A DNA stretch of 64,000 nt. It comes from Antilocapra americana. Lineage: Eukaryota; Chordata; Mammalia; Artiodactyla; Antilocapridae. Location: positions 6,127,974 through 6,191,973 of the forward strand of contig ML662465.1 of NCBI GenBank assembly GCA_007570785.1, in the 5' to 3' direction. The position numbers and the translations under genes are program-made. Below are positions 1-10,107 of the stretch, piece by piece (position 1 is the first letter of the stretch; each line of letters begins with the position of its first letter). The notes beneath the pieces were generated by a model. That model was not told the origin of the DNA. It was given only the letters and a program-made list of their open reading frames with translations, and made no database searches.

Positions 1-50
<50 letters not shown>

Positions 51-172
51 CTGTGTCTATGTGAGTAGAGAGGGTAGGTGTTTGTGTGTGGAGGGTGTGT
101 AAGTGTAATGTCTGTGTATTTGTGTATCTGTGTATGGATAATGTGTGTTTCAATTTGTGTGTGTGTGTGTTT
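1..172. repeat. TG microsatellite and TG-rich flank
   Basis: Positions 1-47 are an uninterrupted (TG)n run that begins at or before the window edge. Degenerate TG-rich sequence continues to about 172. The short open frame here encodes only Cys/Val repeats and is not a gene. Confidence 0.95.
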
Positions 173-204
173 AGTCCCTCATCTCTCTGAAAACTCCAGT
201 CAAT

Positions 205-307
205 TCCATAAACATTTATTGTGTTCTATGTGCCAGGCCCTGTTCCCAATGCTATGGGTTATACTAAGATAAATCATACAAGGTCCCTGGCTTTGGGGAG
301 CTTACAA
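205..307 (+). repeat. L2-type ancient repeat fragment
   Basis: The text 'atgtgccaggccctg' followed by 'ggggagcttaca' matches a very common old mammalian LINE-related motif (tattgagcacctac...ccaggcactg). It is diverged and short, so the family name is tentative. Confidence 0.5.
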
Positions 308-614
308 TAAGAATAACTCACATTTGATTGGCCCCTTTCCCTTTCCAGGGGAGTTTTCAGGTGAGTTATGTCATAACTCAGGCTGGCTGCAGCCTGAGGC
401 ATGCTGGGACTTCAGCAGCCCAGCTGGCTGAAGGGGGAGGGGTGGGGGATGGGGTGGAGAACCACAGCCAGCAGCAGAGGCGGGTCTGGGAGAACTGCTG
501 AGGAGAGGGGCTGGGACCAGAGGCTCCAGCCCCTTGGAAGTCCAGGGAGGCACCCACATCAGAGAAGCTGAATGAAAGCTGCTTTGGCCTGGCAGTTCCA
601 TCATCAGACAACCC

Positions 615-812
615 TGCTTCAAAGCCCAGCTCTGTCACTAATTACAGTATGATCCTGGGCAAATGACTTAACTTCTGTGCACTTCAGTCTCTTCGACAGT
701 GAGAAATGATAGTCCTCCTCCCAGAGCTGATATAAGGATTAGTGAGATAAGGCAAGTAAATACAAAACATAGCATTACCCAGTGAACACTCAGCAGCATT
801 ACTACTATTATT
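615..812 (+). repeat. MIR SINE
   Basis: It follows the MIR order: a 'gctctgtcacta' block, 'gggcaaatgacttaac', 'cttcagtctcttc' and an ATT-rich 3' end. MIR is an old tRNA-derived mammalian SINE mobilised by L2. Confidence 0.85.
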
Positions 813-1209
813 ATATTGTTATTAATTCAATAGCATGAAAACCTGAATCTCAATGATTTAACACAAGGAGAATCCCCTGGCTAAGACAGATGTCTGACCA
901 AGGGCACTTGAATTTATCCTAAATTTCACTTTCCATTTCCATCCCCTCATTCTGATTGTGGCCCTTGCTGCTTCCCCTTTTAAACTCTGGCCCCAACCTA
1001 GAATAGGGAAACAGGGCAAAGTTTCCCAAAAGTCTGATCTCAATTTGAAGGGAAGTCAGCACACCACATATAAAGCATCTCACTTACCCCATCCAGCCAG
1101 CTCACCTGGCATTCAGGCCCATCCATCTCTTTCCACCTGGAACCCCAAGGAAAGAGGCAGAAGTGAGTCCTGGCAGGTGTCTAAGCTTTGAAAGTATATT
1201 CCAGCCATC
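813..1209. other. No gene seen
   Basis: Single-copy-looking sequence. Open frames on both strands are under 80 codons and show no domain. Confidence 0.5.
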
Positions 1210-1450
1210 CTAACTTAGGTGGAGGGTCAGGAAAGTTCCCCAGAGGAAGCAACACTGGCGCAGAGACCTGAAGAATGAGCCGGATTGTCTGAATATGGGG
1301 TGGGAGGAGAGGTCAGGAATGCAGAGAACACAGTCCAGGCAGAGGTGAGAGCATGTGCAAATGACCTGGGGCAGAAAGGTGAATTTGAGAGACTGAAAGA
1401 AAAAACAGTGTGCCTGAGAAGTAGACAGTAAGGCACTAGAGAGGTAGGCA
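1210..1450 (+). repeat. Ancient interspersed repeat, first part
   Basis: Phrases such as 'agagacctgaagaatgag', 'ccaggcagaggtgagagcatg' and 'gcaaatgacctggggcag' belong to a very old, widespread mammalian repeat seen again at 44.7 and 47.0 kb. A later part ('ttgaattttatctcaacaa...gtgtcatgatctg') lies at about 2105-2200. The family is probably L2-linked but not named with certainty. Confidence 0.45.
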
Positions 1451-1823
1451 GATTGCCAAGAATGCTGCAGCCATGTGTGGAGACACTGCGCTACACCACT
1501 CAAGCCCCCTGTCAAGAAAGAGCTTGATGCCTTGGATGCTGGGCATGCTGGCAACAGCCAGCCTTCAGCTATCAGGCCCTTCAAGGACTGACCTAATTGC
1601 TGAGAGCTGCCTCTCCCCTGTCATATCCTTCACAGGGCAACTGACACCCATTGAAGGCATATAGATTTGGCCATCTTGGCTCAACTCAGGACCACTTGGA
1701 TGGACCACTTTAACTAGAGAGCTCCCCATGTGATCAACTTGCAGTTGTCACTGGGCCCACATCTTGGCTTGACCCTTTCTGCCCACTCATGTTTCCATCC
1801 CCTCTTCCAGGTGTTAATCCCAA

Positions 1824-2023
1824 GTGCATTAGTCACTCAGTCATGTCTGACTTTTTGTGATCTCATGGACTTCAGGCTCCTCTGTCCACAGGATTCTCCA
1901 GGCAAGAATCCTGGAGTGGGTTGCCATTCCCTTCTCCAGGCGATCTTCCCAACTGAGGGATTGAATCCAGGTCTCCCGCATTGCAGACAGATTCTTTACC
2001 ATCTGAGCCACTAGGGAAGCCCC
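1824..2023 (-). mobile_element. Bov-tA SINE
   Basis: This is a full-length copy on the minus strand. Reading from 2023 downward there is a tRNA-Glu-derived head (from 'ggcttccctagtggctc'), then the BovB-derived body ('ggagaagg', 'ctggagaatcc' type motifs). An 11-bp target duplication gttaatcccaa flanks it at 1813-1823 and 2024-2034. Such SINEs are ruminant-specific and use BovB for retrotransposition. Confidence 0.93.
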
Positions 2024-2104
2024 GTTAATCCCAAAGGCACCCCCTAATAAGCAAAGTTCATGCTAAACTCCATCTTAGAATTTACTTTCTGGGGATGCAA
2101 CTTG

Positions 2105-2225
2105 TGATACCATGTTAAGAATTTTGAATTTTATCTCAACAACCATGGGGAGTCATTGAAGTGTTTACACAGGGCAGTGTCATGATCTGTGTCTCAGTTT
2201 AGAAATTCAGTTGACTTAATTGTAG
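2105..2225 (+). repeat. Ancient interspersed repeat, second part
   Basis: 'gaattttatctcaacaacc', 'gggagtcattgaag' and 'gtgtcatgatctg' match the 3' half of the repeat described at 1210. The Bov-tA at 1824 and other sequence lie between the parts. Confidence 0.4.
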
Positions 2226-2732
2226 GTAAAAGTTAAAAGATGATGCTTCCAAATTGGTTCATGGTGGGATGGGGGATAGTTCTATAACCATCTAAATGAC
2301 TGATCCACCCAATTCTAAAAGATGAGTCCTTCCTTAAATAATAGTCACTAGGCCTTACCCTTCTGGGAACACTCACCCATGCACAGTGTGATGCCAACTC
2401 AATACACCACAACCACTGCAGTCATGCATCAGGAGTTAATGTAATGTAACACCCACAGTAATGGTGACAGAATTGGAATGGAAGGATATGTAAGAAGTTA
2501 CCTGAGTAATGTCAGACTAGCGATTATAGTCTTAGAGATTTCATAAAATCCTTTTGAAGCAATTCTCAGCAATATAGGTGTGTGGCGCCTCTATTTTGTA
2601 TGCCTCTTACCCTCACTTCTCAGTGGTCTGAAGCCCAAACCTTGGAACCCATGCTTAAACTCATTGCAATGGAGCGATCCTTCTATCATGGAACAAGTCT
2701 AACATTAATATTTGTATAAATGCTATAGTTCA
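2226..2732. other. No gene seen
   Basis: Sequence without a recognisable repeat or reading frame. Confidence 0.45.
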
Positions 2733-2983
2733 ATGGTTCTCAAAGTGTGGTCCCTGGACCAGTGTGTTCCACTAGAGAAGGGAATGGTAAACTACTTCAG
2801 TATTTTTGCCTCAAGAATCCCATGAACGATATGAGTATCATCTGGGAAACTGTTAAAATGCAAACCATCAGGCCCATATCAACTGAATCAGAAACGCTGG
2901 GGAGTCAGGTGAGGGGATGGGAATCCAGCTAGGTGTCTCAGTGGCTCTGATGCATGCTCAAGTTTGAGACACACTTCTACTAG
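2733..2983 (+). mobile_element. MER5A hAT element carrying a Bov-A-like piece
   Basis: The ends fit MER5A, a short non-autonomous hAT (Charlie) transposon: 'ggttctcaaagtgtggtccc' at the start, then 'ctgaatcagaaacgctgggg' and 'tctgatgcatgctcaagttt' near the end. Positions about 2773-2827 do not belong to MER5A and instead resemble the Bov-A/BovB motif gagaaggaaatggcaac...cttgcctggagaatccc. Confidence 0.75.
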
Positions 2984-3097
2984 GACGTGGTGAATGTTGA
3001 TACACTGCATCAAATCTATGCCCAGGTGTTTAAACAAGTAGGCTCCCATCTGAAAAGTAAGACTGATAATTTAAAAAGGACAACTGCCTGCAAAATA

Positions 3098-3242
3098 GGT
3101 ATCCAGCCCTGACTGTGTGCTAGAATTACCTGTAGGATTATATATATTTTTTTCTTTGATACAGGTGACCAATATTGAACACAGATATTCAGCTCAGTCT
3201 GTATTTTAATTTCCACATGTGATTCTGATACATAGGCAAGAT
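3098..3242 (+). mobile_element. MER5A fragment
   Basis: 'ccagccctgactgtgtgctagaat' style 5' text and 'tgattctgatacataggcaag' 3' text fit MER5A. The middle is deleted and AT-rich. Confidence 0.55.
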
Positions 3243-3720
3243 CAAAATCCCCACTAACCCAGAATTCCTCATGAGCTGTAGAATGGGGCAAGACTAATAA
3301 GGAATTCCTAACCCTTGGTTACTGACTCCAACTCTACAGTAAAATGGCCTAGAGGAGCTTTTAAAAATGCCAAAGCCTGCACTAAATCCCCTGAACACTT
3401 ACATAAGAGCACCTCAGGGGGTTCCAGGAGAGCATCTTGCACTTGGAAATTGGCTAGAAGTGAGAGAAGAGGGGAACTCTGACACAGTGTTACAAAACTG
3501 TAATAGTTTGTAAAAAAATAAAAAAAATTAAACATATCTTTAAAATTTTTAATGTAAAACTGTATCTTTAATTTTTTTTAATCCTTTGGAGCTGGAGCAG
3601 TGATTCTTAATCTGGGGGCATCTTGTGGGGTGCTCACCATCAACTAGAGAGCCATCTATGTACAGTGTATCTATTCCATGGGGATGTGTGTCTCATTTAT
3701 CTGTTAATACGTATTTCTGA

Positions 3721-3906
3721 ATCTGCCTGCAATGCAGGAGACCCAGGTTCAATCCCTGGGTCAGGAAGATCCCCTGGAGAAGGAAATGGCAACCCACTCC
3801 AGTATTCTTGCCTGGAGAATCCCATGGACAGAGGAGCCTGGCAGGCTACAGTTCATGCGGTCGCAAGAGTTGGACATGACTTAGTAACTAAACGACCACC
3901 ACCACT
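3721..3906 (+). mobile_element. Bov-tA SINE, 5'-truncated
   Basis: The copy starts inside the tRNA-like head (atctgcctgcaatgcagg) and runs through the body to a short A/C-rich tail. The 9-bp duplication tatttctga occurs at 3712-3720 and 3907-3915. It sits inside a MER5-like element. Confidence 0.9.
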
Positions 3907-4000
3907 TATTTCTGAAAGATGTCCAGGCCCCACATCTGGCCCACTGAATCAGAATTTCTTGGGATGGAGTCCTAGGCAGGTTTATAATGAAAAGCCTCCG
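3907..4000 (+). mobile_element. MER5-like fragment
   Basis: 'gtccaggccccacat' and 'ctgaatcagaatttcttggg' match the middle of MER5A. The element appears to continue upstream of the Bov-tA, around 3596-3720, in poorer condition. Confidence 0.5.
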
Positions 4001-4074
4001 CTGCTTGTGCTCATCCTCAGCCATTACAAATTGTTAATTTAGAGAAACAAAAGCACAGGAATAAATAAAAATTA

Positions 4075-4779
4075 GGGAAAGTGAAAAGGCTGCCTTAAAA
4101 CGAAGCATCCAGAAAATGAAGATCATGGTATCCAGTCCCATCATGTCATGGCAAATAGATAGGGAAAAAGTGGAAACAGTGACAGATTTTATTTTCTTGG
4201 GCTTCAAAATCACTGAAGATGATAGCCACAAAATTAAAAGATGCTTGCTCCTTGGAAGAAAAGCTATGACAAACTTTAGACAGCGTATTAAAAAGCAGAG
4301 ACATCACGTGGCCAACAAAGGTCTGTATGGTCAAACCTATGGTTTTTCCAGTAGTCAGTTCAGATGTGAGAGGTGAGTCATAAAGAAGGCTGAGTGTCAA
4401 AGAATTGATGCTTTCGACACTGTGGTGCTGGATAAGACACTTGATACTCCCTTGGACTGCAAAGAGATCAAGCCAGTCAATCCAAAAGGAAATCAACCCT
4501 GAATATTCACTGGAAGGAATGATACTGAAGTTGAAGCTCCAATACTTTGGCCACCTAGTGCAAAGAGCTGACTCATTGGAAAAGACCCTGATGCTGGGAT
4601 AGACTGAGGGCAGGAGGAGAAGGGCACAACCGAGGATGAGATGGTTGGATGGCATCACCGACTCAATGGACATGAGTCTGAGCAAACTCAGAGAGATAGT
4701 GAAGGACAGGGAAGCCTTGTGTGCCACAGTCCATGGAGTTGCAAAGTCAGACACAACTTAGTGACTGAACAACAACAAC
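4075..4779 (+). mobile_element. BovB LINE 3' end
   Basis: This is the terminal part of the BovB (RTE clade) open frame, downstream of the reverse transcriptase core, followed by the short 3' end. Frame pieces such as SSPIMSWQIDREKVETVTDF and LEGMILKLKLQYFGHL are visible in different frames, so it is frameshifted and dead. It is 5'-truncated. A short duplication taaaaatt appears near 4065 and 4780. Confidence 0.92.
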
Positions 4780-4967
4780 TAAAAATTTTAAGAAAAGAGA
4801 ACACTTTTTAGAATAGATAGGAGACTACATTATGAAGATATAATGACTAAAATTCTAATGGAGCTAAGACAAATTAACGGACCAGAATAACATGTCCAGA
4901 AATTGGTTATACCAATATTATACCAATTATACCAATATTTATAATATATAGAAGGCAATGTGCATGT

Positions 4968-5180
4968 GTGTAGATGCATGTTCAGTTGTGTCCAACTCTG
5001 CCACTCCATGAACTTTAGCCCACCAGACTCCTCTGTCCATGGGATTCTCCAGGCAAGAATACTGGAGTGGGTTGCCATGCCCTCCTCCAGGGGATCTTCC
5101 ATACCCAGGGATTGAACCTGCATCTCGTGCATCTCCTGTATTACAAGAGAATTATTTACCACTGAGCCACTGGTGAAACT
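4968..5180 (-). mobile_element. Bov-tA SINE
   Basis: The minus-strand copy shows the BovB-derived body at 4990-5095 and a degraded tRNA-like head near 5170-5180. It is diverged. Confidence 0.88.
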
Positions 5181-5399
5181 CATCCTTACCTCATATCATA
5201 CATCAGAATTAATTCCTTTTAAAAGTTTTATGTAAAAAAAACCCAAGGTGCTTGAAAATATGTGGGGTGGATAATTTTAGAATTTGGGATAAGGAAAGAT
5301 TGAATTTCTAAGTATGGCATAAAGGCAGAAAAAATAAAGGATGAGGGAAATGAATTTTATTCAAAAAAAAATAAAAATCTACCTATGACAATAAACATC

Positions 5400-6224
5400 A
5401 GAAGTAAAATTGAAGGACAAATGGTGCACAGCACAATATATTTGCTAGATAAAAATATCCTTAATATTGAAACAAGTCTTTCAACTCAAAAAGAAAAGAT
5501 GAACACCCCAAGTGAATAGAGGACACAGGACCTGAAAATGTAATTCACAAAAGAAAAATTACAAATTTACCAGTGTACATAAAAAGCATATTTCTCATCA
5601 GTAGGAATCAAAGAAATATAAATTAAGACAATAACAAAATGTCACCTTTCTCCAATGTAATTGTTAAAAATAATGGGAATTATAATAACCCAGTGTTGGC
5701 TCGGATGTAGTTTCACTATTTCTAAGACTTTACCCCAAGAGAATGATGGATGTATACAAAGTTACAGTTGAATAATGATATTCTTCATAATGTTTTTCAC
5801 AATGGTGAAAAGTAAATAAAGGTTCACTGTTAGGAGAATTTGGATATGTAAGCAATGTTTTTTCTTTTAAAAATGACAGAGCAAATGTAACAAAATATTA
5901 ACAGTTGTTAATTACATGGTAGGAGTGTAGATGTCTATTATGCTATTGTTTGTACTTTTCTGTAACTTTAAATTCTTTCCAAATCATGGTCAAATAAGTT
6001 GTTATAATGTAATTGTTGGCATGGAGATACAGTCAAAATATATTTTTCCTGAAAATAAATACAGATTATAAGAGGATTTGAGTGCAACTCTAATTATATT
6101 TCAAACACATGAATGCAAAGGAAAAAACTGGCATACCAAGTTATTTCTTGATGAGTAGTTGCATAGTTTTTATTTTCTTCTCTGTGCTTTTCTATATTCT
6201 CCAAAGTGAACATGTATTACTTTT
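5400..6224 (+). mobile_element. Old L1 (L1M-type) 3' region
   Basis: AT-rich text with L1 3' signatures: 'catcagtaggaatcaaagaaat' near 5600, 'cacaatggtgaaaag' near 5800 and 'tccaaagtgaacatgtattac' at the end. No open frame survives. Confidence 0.65.
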
Positions 6225-6225
6225 G

Positions 6226-6465
6226 TGTGTGGGTGGGTGTGGGGGGGGTTAATATTGATTTATTTAATTAATTACTTGACTGCAGCATGCTGGATCTTTA
6301 TTGCATCACTAGTTTCTTTTGTCGTGGTGCAGGAACTCTCTAGCTGTGGCACACGGGCTTAGTTGCTCCCTGACATATAGGATATTAGTTCCCCCACCAA
6401 GGATCAAACCCATGTCCCCTGCATTGCAAGTTAGATTCTTAACCACTGGACCACAGGGAAGTCCC
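6226..6465 (-). mobile_element. CHR-type tRNA-Glu SINE
   Basis: Minus-strand copy: '...ccactggaccacagggaagtccc' at its right end is the start of a cetartiodactyl tRNA-Glu SINE. A roughly 15-bp target duplication (aacatgtattacttttg / aacatgattacctttg) surrounds it at 6209-6225 and 6466-6482, so it landed in the tail of the old L1. Confidence 0.85.
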
Positions 6466-6482
6466 AACATGATTACCTTTGA

Positions 6483-7287
6483 ACCGTACTAAAATCAGTA
6501 TCTAAACATATTTAGGGGGCGTGTCTTACTTCCTATACTGCATGACTCTGAACACACATAAAATTCCTTTTTAAAGCTGCAAAGGTCAATATGAAGAGCC
6601 AGTAGATAACACAGTAGGTGTCATATTGAACCTCCTGATGAGAGAAATAGAAACAAAGGGAATGGAATTCAGATCTCTTAAGGTTCCTACCAGCAGAAAG
6701 TTCTGATGTTGTTTTATCTGTTCAATAAATCTTCGCTGAGCACCATGTTAATCAGAACTGTTGGGCTACATGTGACAGAATCCTAAATCAAAATGACTGC
6801 TTTTTGAGAAAATGATGATCCCACAAAGCTGATAGTCTACGGGTAGGTGGACCAGATTCTGCCAAGTCCAGGGACCCAGTGACATCATCAGGGCTTAATC
6901 TCTCTCCGTCTCTCAGGTCTCCTCAGTGCTGGCTTCATGCTCAAGCAGATTCTCTCTCACACGGCAAAGATGGCCATGGGTAGTTGCAGACTTTTAAAGT
7001 GTACCTCATCATATTATATCCATCAAATAAAAAGATGCTTCTTCCTCAGTGACACAGGCAAAGTCCGGAGGATGGCTCTCATTAGTGCTTCACAGTCAGG
7101 GGTCTATGTCTGAGCCAATCAGTGTGACCAGCAAAACTAAACATACTGATTGGCCAGATCTGGGTCAGATGTGCACCGTGGGGTCTGAGGGAGGTCAGCA
7201 CCGTCTAAACCAAGGGACAGGAGAAAGGAAGAAGAATGGTTCCCCAAGGGAAAAACCAGGATGCAGCTACAGATATAAAGAGGACTG
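6483..7287. other. No gene seen; possible unnamed old repeat
   Basis: No coding frame or assignable element. The text near 7090-7180 ('gagccaatcagtgtgac', 'ctgattggccagatctgggtc') has the look of an old LTR or DNA repeat that I cannot name. Confidence 0.35.
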
Positions 7288-7403
7288 GGGACTTCCCTGG
7301 TGGTCCAGTGGTTAAGATTCAGTGCTTCCACTGCAGGGGTCACTGGTCTGATCACTGGTCAGGGAACTAAGATCCAACATGCTCTAGTATGGCCAAAAAT
7401 GAT
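7288..7403 (+). mobile_element. CHR-2 type SINE
   Basis: 'ggacttccctggtggtccagt' starts the element, and 'ggtcagggaactaagatcc' and 'tggccaaaaa' close it. It is a plus-strand tRNA-Glu SINE older than Bov-tA. Confidence 0.9.
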
Positions 7404-7600
7404 AGAGAAAGAAAGATTGATGATTGACGCTACGCAGGCAAAAATAACAGATGCCCTCTTCAAGCACATGTGCGTGCCCTGAATGACTGCATCAGTGGGT
7501 AATTGCCTGCCACTGAGTTGCCCCAGTTGCTACAGTACAATAAGTCTTGGGAGGTCTCTAAGGTCCTCTGGAATCTTTTTTTAAGATTTCATGCTAGGGA

Positions 7601-7801
7601 GGGCTTCCCTGGTGGGTCAGTGGTAAAGAATCTGCCTGCAATGTAGGAGACCTGGCTTCGATCCCTGGGTTGAAAAGATCCCCTGTAAAAGGAAATGGCA
7701 ACCCACTCCAGCATTTTTGCCAGGAGTATCCCATGGACAGAGGATTCTGGTGGGCTACAGCCTGTGGGATCACAAAGGGTAGGAAATGACTACCACACAC
7801 T
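7601..7801 (+). mobile_element. Bov-tA SINE
   Basis: Full copy starting at 'ggcttccctggtgggtcagt'. The 9-bp duplication tgctaggga lies at 7592-7600 and 7802-7810. Confidence 0.93.
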
Positions 7802-7811
7802 TGCTAGGGAA

Positions 7812-8080
7812 GTACTGCTGGAGCCCGAGGCCCTGGTTCGACCCTCCTAAATTCCCTGTCAAATTGCTTACCCCTCAGTGCTCCCTAGTCCCCTTTTCTG
7901 ATTTATAGTGTCCAAAGCACTTATCAGCAATTGATACACTATATATTTTACTTGTTTATCACTTGTCTTTTGCCCCTAGGAAGTAAGCTCCTTGAGGGCA
8001 TTTTCTGTCTTGTTCGTTACTACATCTCCATGCCTAGCACAGTGCCTGGCACACAAAAGGTGCTAAGTAATTGTTTGTTT
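7812..8080 (+). mobile_element. L2 LINE 3' end
   Basis: Typical L2 tail: 'gtaagctccttgagggc', 'cctagcacagtgcctggcac', 'ggtgctaagtaattgtttg'. L2 is an extinct CR1-type LINE. Confidence 0.88.
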
Positions 8081-8226
8081 GATGGATAGATAGATAAAAG
8101 GATGTACAAACAGATGGATGAATGCAAGAATGAATAGCTTAATAAACAGATGAATGAATTAATGAATTAATGAATTTCACCTCTAACCAAAAGCATGAAT
8201 TAATGAATTTCACCTCTAACCAAAAG
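8081..8226. repeat. GATA/TGAA simple repeat and 33-bp direct duplication
   Basis: Degenerate GATA and GAATTAAT repeats are followed by a near-exact tandem copy of a 33-bp unit at 8162-8194 and 8195-8226. The unit carries the text 'tttcacctctaaccaaaag'. Confidence 0.85.
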
Positions 8227-8229
8227 AAA

Positions 8230-8462
8230 CATGTGCGTGGGCTAAGTAGCTTCAGTTGTGCCCAACTCTTTGTGACCCTATAGACCATAGCCCGCCAGGC
8301 TCTTCTGTCCACAGAATTCTCCAGGCAAGAATACTGGAATGAGTTGCCATTTCCTTCTCCAGGGGATCTTACTGACCCAGGGATCAAACTCATGTCTCCT
8401 ACATTGTAGGTGGTCTCCTGTATTGCAGGCGGATTCTTTACCACTGAGCCACCAAGGACTCC
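8230..8462 (-). mobile_element. Bov-tA SINE with internal duplication
   Basis: Minus-strand copy. The tRNA-like head carries a repeated block at about 8392-8432 (ctcctacattgtaggtgg / ctcctgtattgcaggcgg), which lengthens the element. Confidence 0.9.
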
Positions 8463-9029
8463 CCAGCCTCCAAAGGCTGATGCAGATTGGACTCACTTTG
8501 CAGTATATTCCGCTCATCCCCACCCTACCTCAAGGGGTGTCCTGTTGACATACTTACCATTCAGAGCAAGAGTTCCTGAGTCACTCTTCCATTTCTCCCC
8601 TGGTTCCTTCTTCTGGTCTGCAAGACTCACCTTTTCCCTGAGCAAGTAGAACCAGGAAAACCCTATAACTAGACCCCTTGATTACAGAAAGGGTGTTTTG
8701 TCTCCCACCAAGGTTCAACACTATAATAATGTCAATTCCATGCAGCAACTACTCCTATAAAACACCTACACAAGAAGTAATTGTTTCCTTAGAGCATCAA
8801 AACATAGTTTCAGAGACTAAGAATTTAAGGTCAGTCCACATTTGCTGACCTCCTGTTCAGAAGGATTTTGCCAACGATTCCCTGACGTATCAGGCAGAGA
8901 CTAGTAAGAAGTGGACTTTAGGGGTCTTTGGAAATGTTTCCGGAAAGCAAATCCAGGAACAAACTGAATTTTCTCCCCATCTTGGCAGATGGTGCTTGGA
9001 GTTATTAGGTAGCAGAAGACCATTTGCGA
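8463..9029. other. No gene seen
   Basis: Single-copy-looking stretch. No frame with a recognisable domain on either strand. Confidence 0.45.
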
Positions 9030-9228
9030 GCACTCACTGCACTAACTTACTCACTTTACATACTGAAAGCCACTGAATTCACCTATTGCTATGCGCATTA
9101 GAGAAGGAGGAAGCTGAATCATGGAGATTAAGTCATCTACCCAAAGTCGGCCAGCTAGTTAGTGCCAGGGACAGTATTGCACCCAGGCCCTTGAACTTCA
9201 GCCTCTGCAGTCCTAACTGCCACACCTT
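9030..9228 (+). repeat. MIR SINE
   Basis: 'ctatgcgcattagagaagg', 'gattaagtcatctacccaaag' and 'ggcccttgaacttcagcctct' follow the MIR core and 3' order. Confidence 0.75.
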
Positions 9229-9639
9229 GTATGGTCTCCTGTTATTTCCTTTGAACATAAAAGAAAATGAGTTCTTATTTTTGGAGTCTCAGGCTGGCCA
9301 CTGAGGTGAGTGTAGGGTGACATCTGGGCTCTATTTGCAGCCCACATTGTCTCATCCTACCATCCTGGCATCAGTATTTCTCACGCCTATAGTTCCCTGG
9401 ACATCAGCAATGTGCTGGGCAGAGCCTGATGACTCCATTTCTAAGTTTCTGCCCCAGAAAAGATGCAACTGGGGAACTTATTATGGGACCCCACTGCCAC
9501 TCTCTGGACTTGCCATCCTCCCTGTTAGCAAAGCTGTCTTTTAGCAATAGAGTATTTCTGTATCAGAGAGATGGGGCTCACCCCTACTACAGCACTTAAC
9601 CCAAGTGACCCCAGGCAATCAATTCTAGAAAACTCATAA
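9229..9639. other. No gene seen
   Basis: No recognised repeat. Open frames of 72-75 codons have no signature. Confidence 0.4.
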
Positions 9640-9845
9640 ACACTCTGTACTAGTCAGCTTGGATTGCTATAACAAAATATCACAAACTAGATGGCTTAAA
9701 CAACAGAATTTATTTCTCACAATTCTGGAGCTGGAAATCTGAGATCAGGCTACCAGTGTAATCAGGTTCTCGCAACATCTCTCTTCCCGGCTTGTAGATA
9801 GTTACTGTCCTCTCACGTGACAGGTGGGAGAGAGAGAGAGAAAGA
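9640..9845 (+). repeat. Old retro-repeat (MaLR/MER-like) and GA run
   Basis: 'ggattgctataacaaaatatc', 'aaacaacagaatttatttctc' and 'attctggagctggaaatc' match a common mammalian interspersed repeat, tentatively LTR-related. A (GA)n run follows at 9830-9843. A related piece appears near 20395. Confidence 0.55.
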
Positions 9846-9887
9846 AAGGGAATGCAAACTCTCTTTTTTTCCTTCTTTTTATAAGGG

Positions 9888-10107
9888 CATGTGCGCAGTT
9901 GCTCAGTTGTGTCCGACTCTTTGTGACCCCATAGACTGTAACCTGCCAGGCTCCTCGGTCCATGGGATTGTCCAGGTAAGAATAGTGGAGTGAGTTGCTG
10001 CTTCCTCCTCCAGGGGACCTTCCTGACCCAGGGATCTAACCAATTGTCTCCTGTCCCTCCTGCATTGCACATGGATTATTTACCTCTGAGCCATCATGGA
10101 AGCCCAA
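9888..10107 (-). mobile_element. Bov-tA SINE
   Basis: Minus-strand copy. The body spans 9900-10030 and the head ends at 'ccatcatggaagccc'. It carries a short CCT-rich insertion in the head. Confidence 0.92.
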
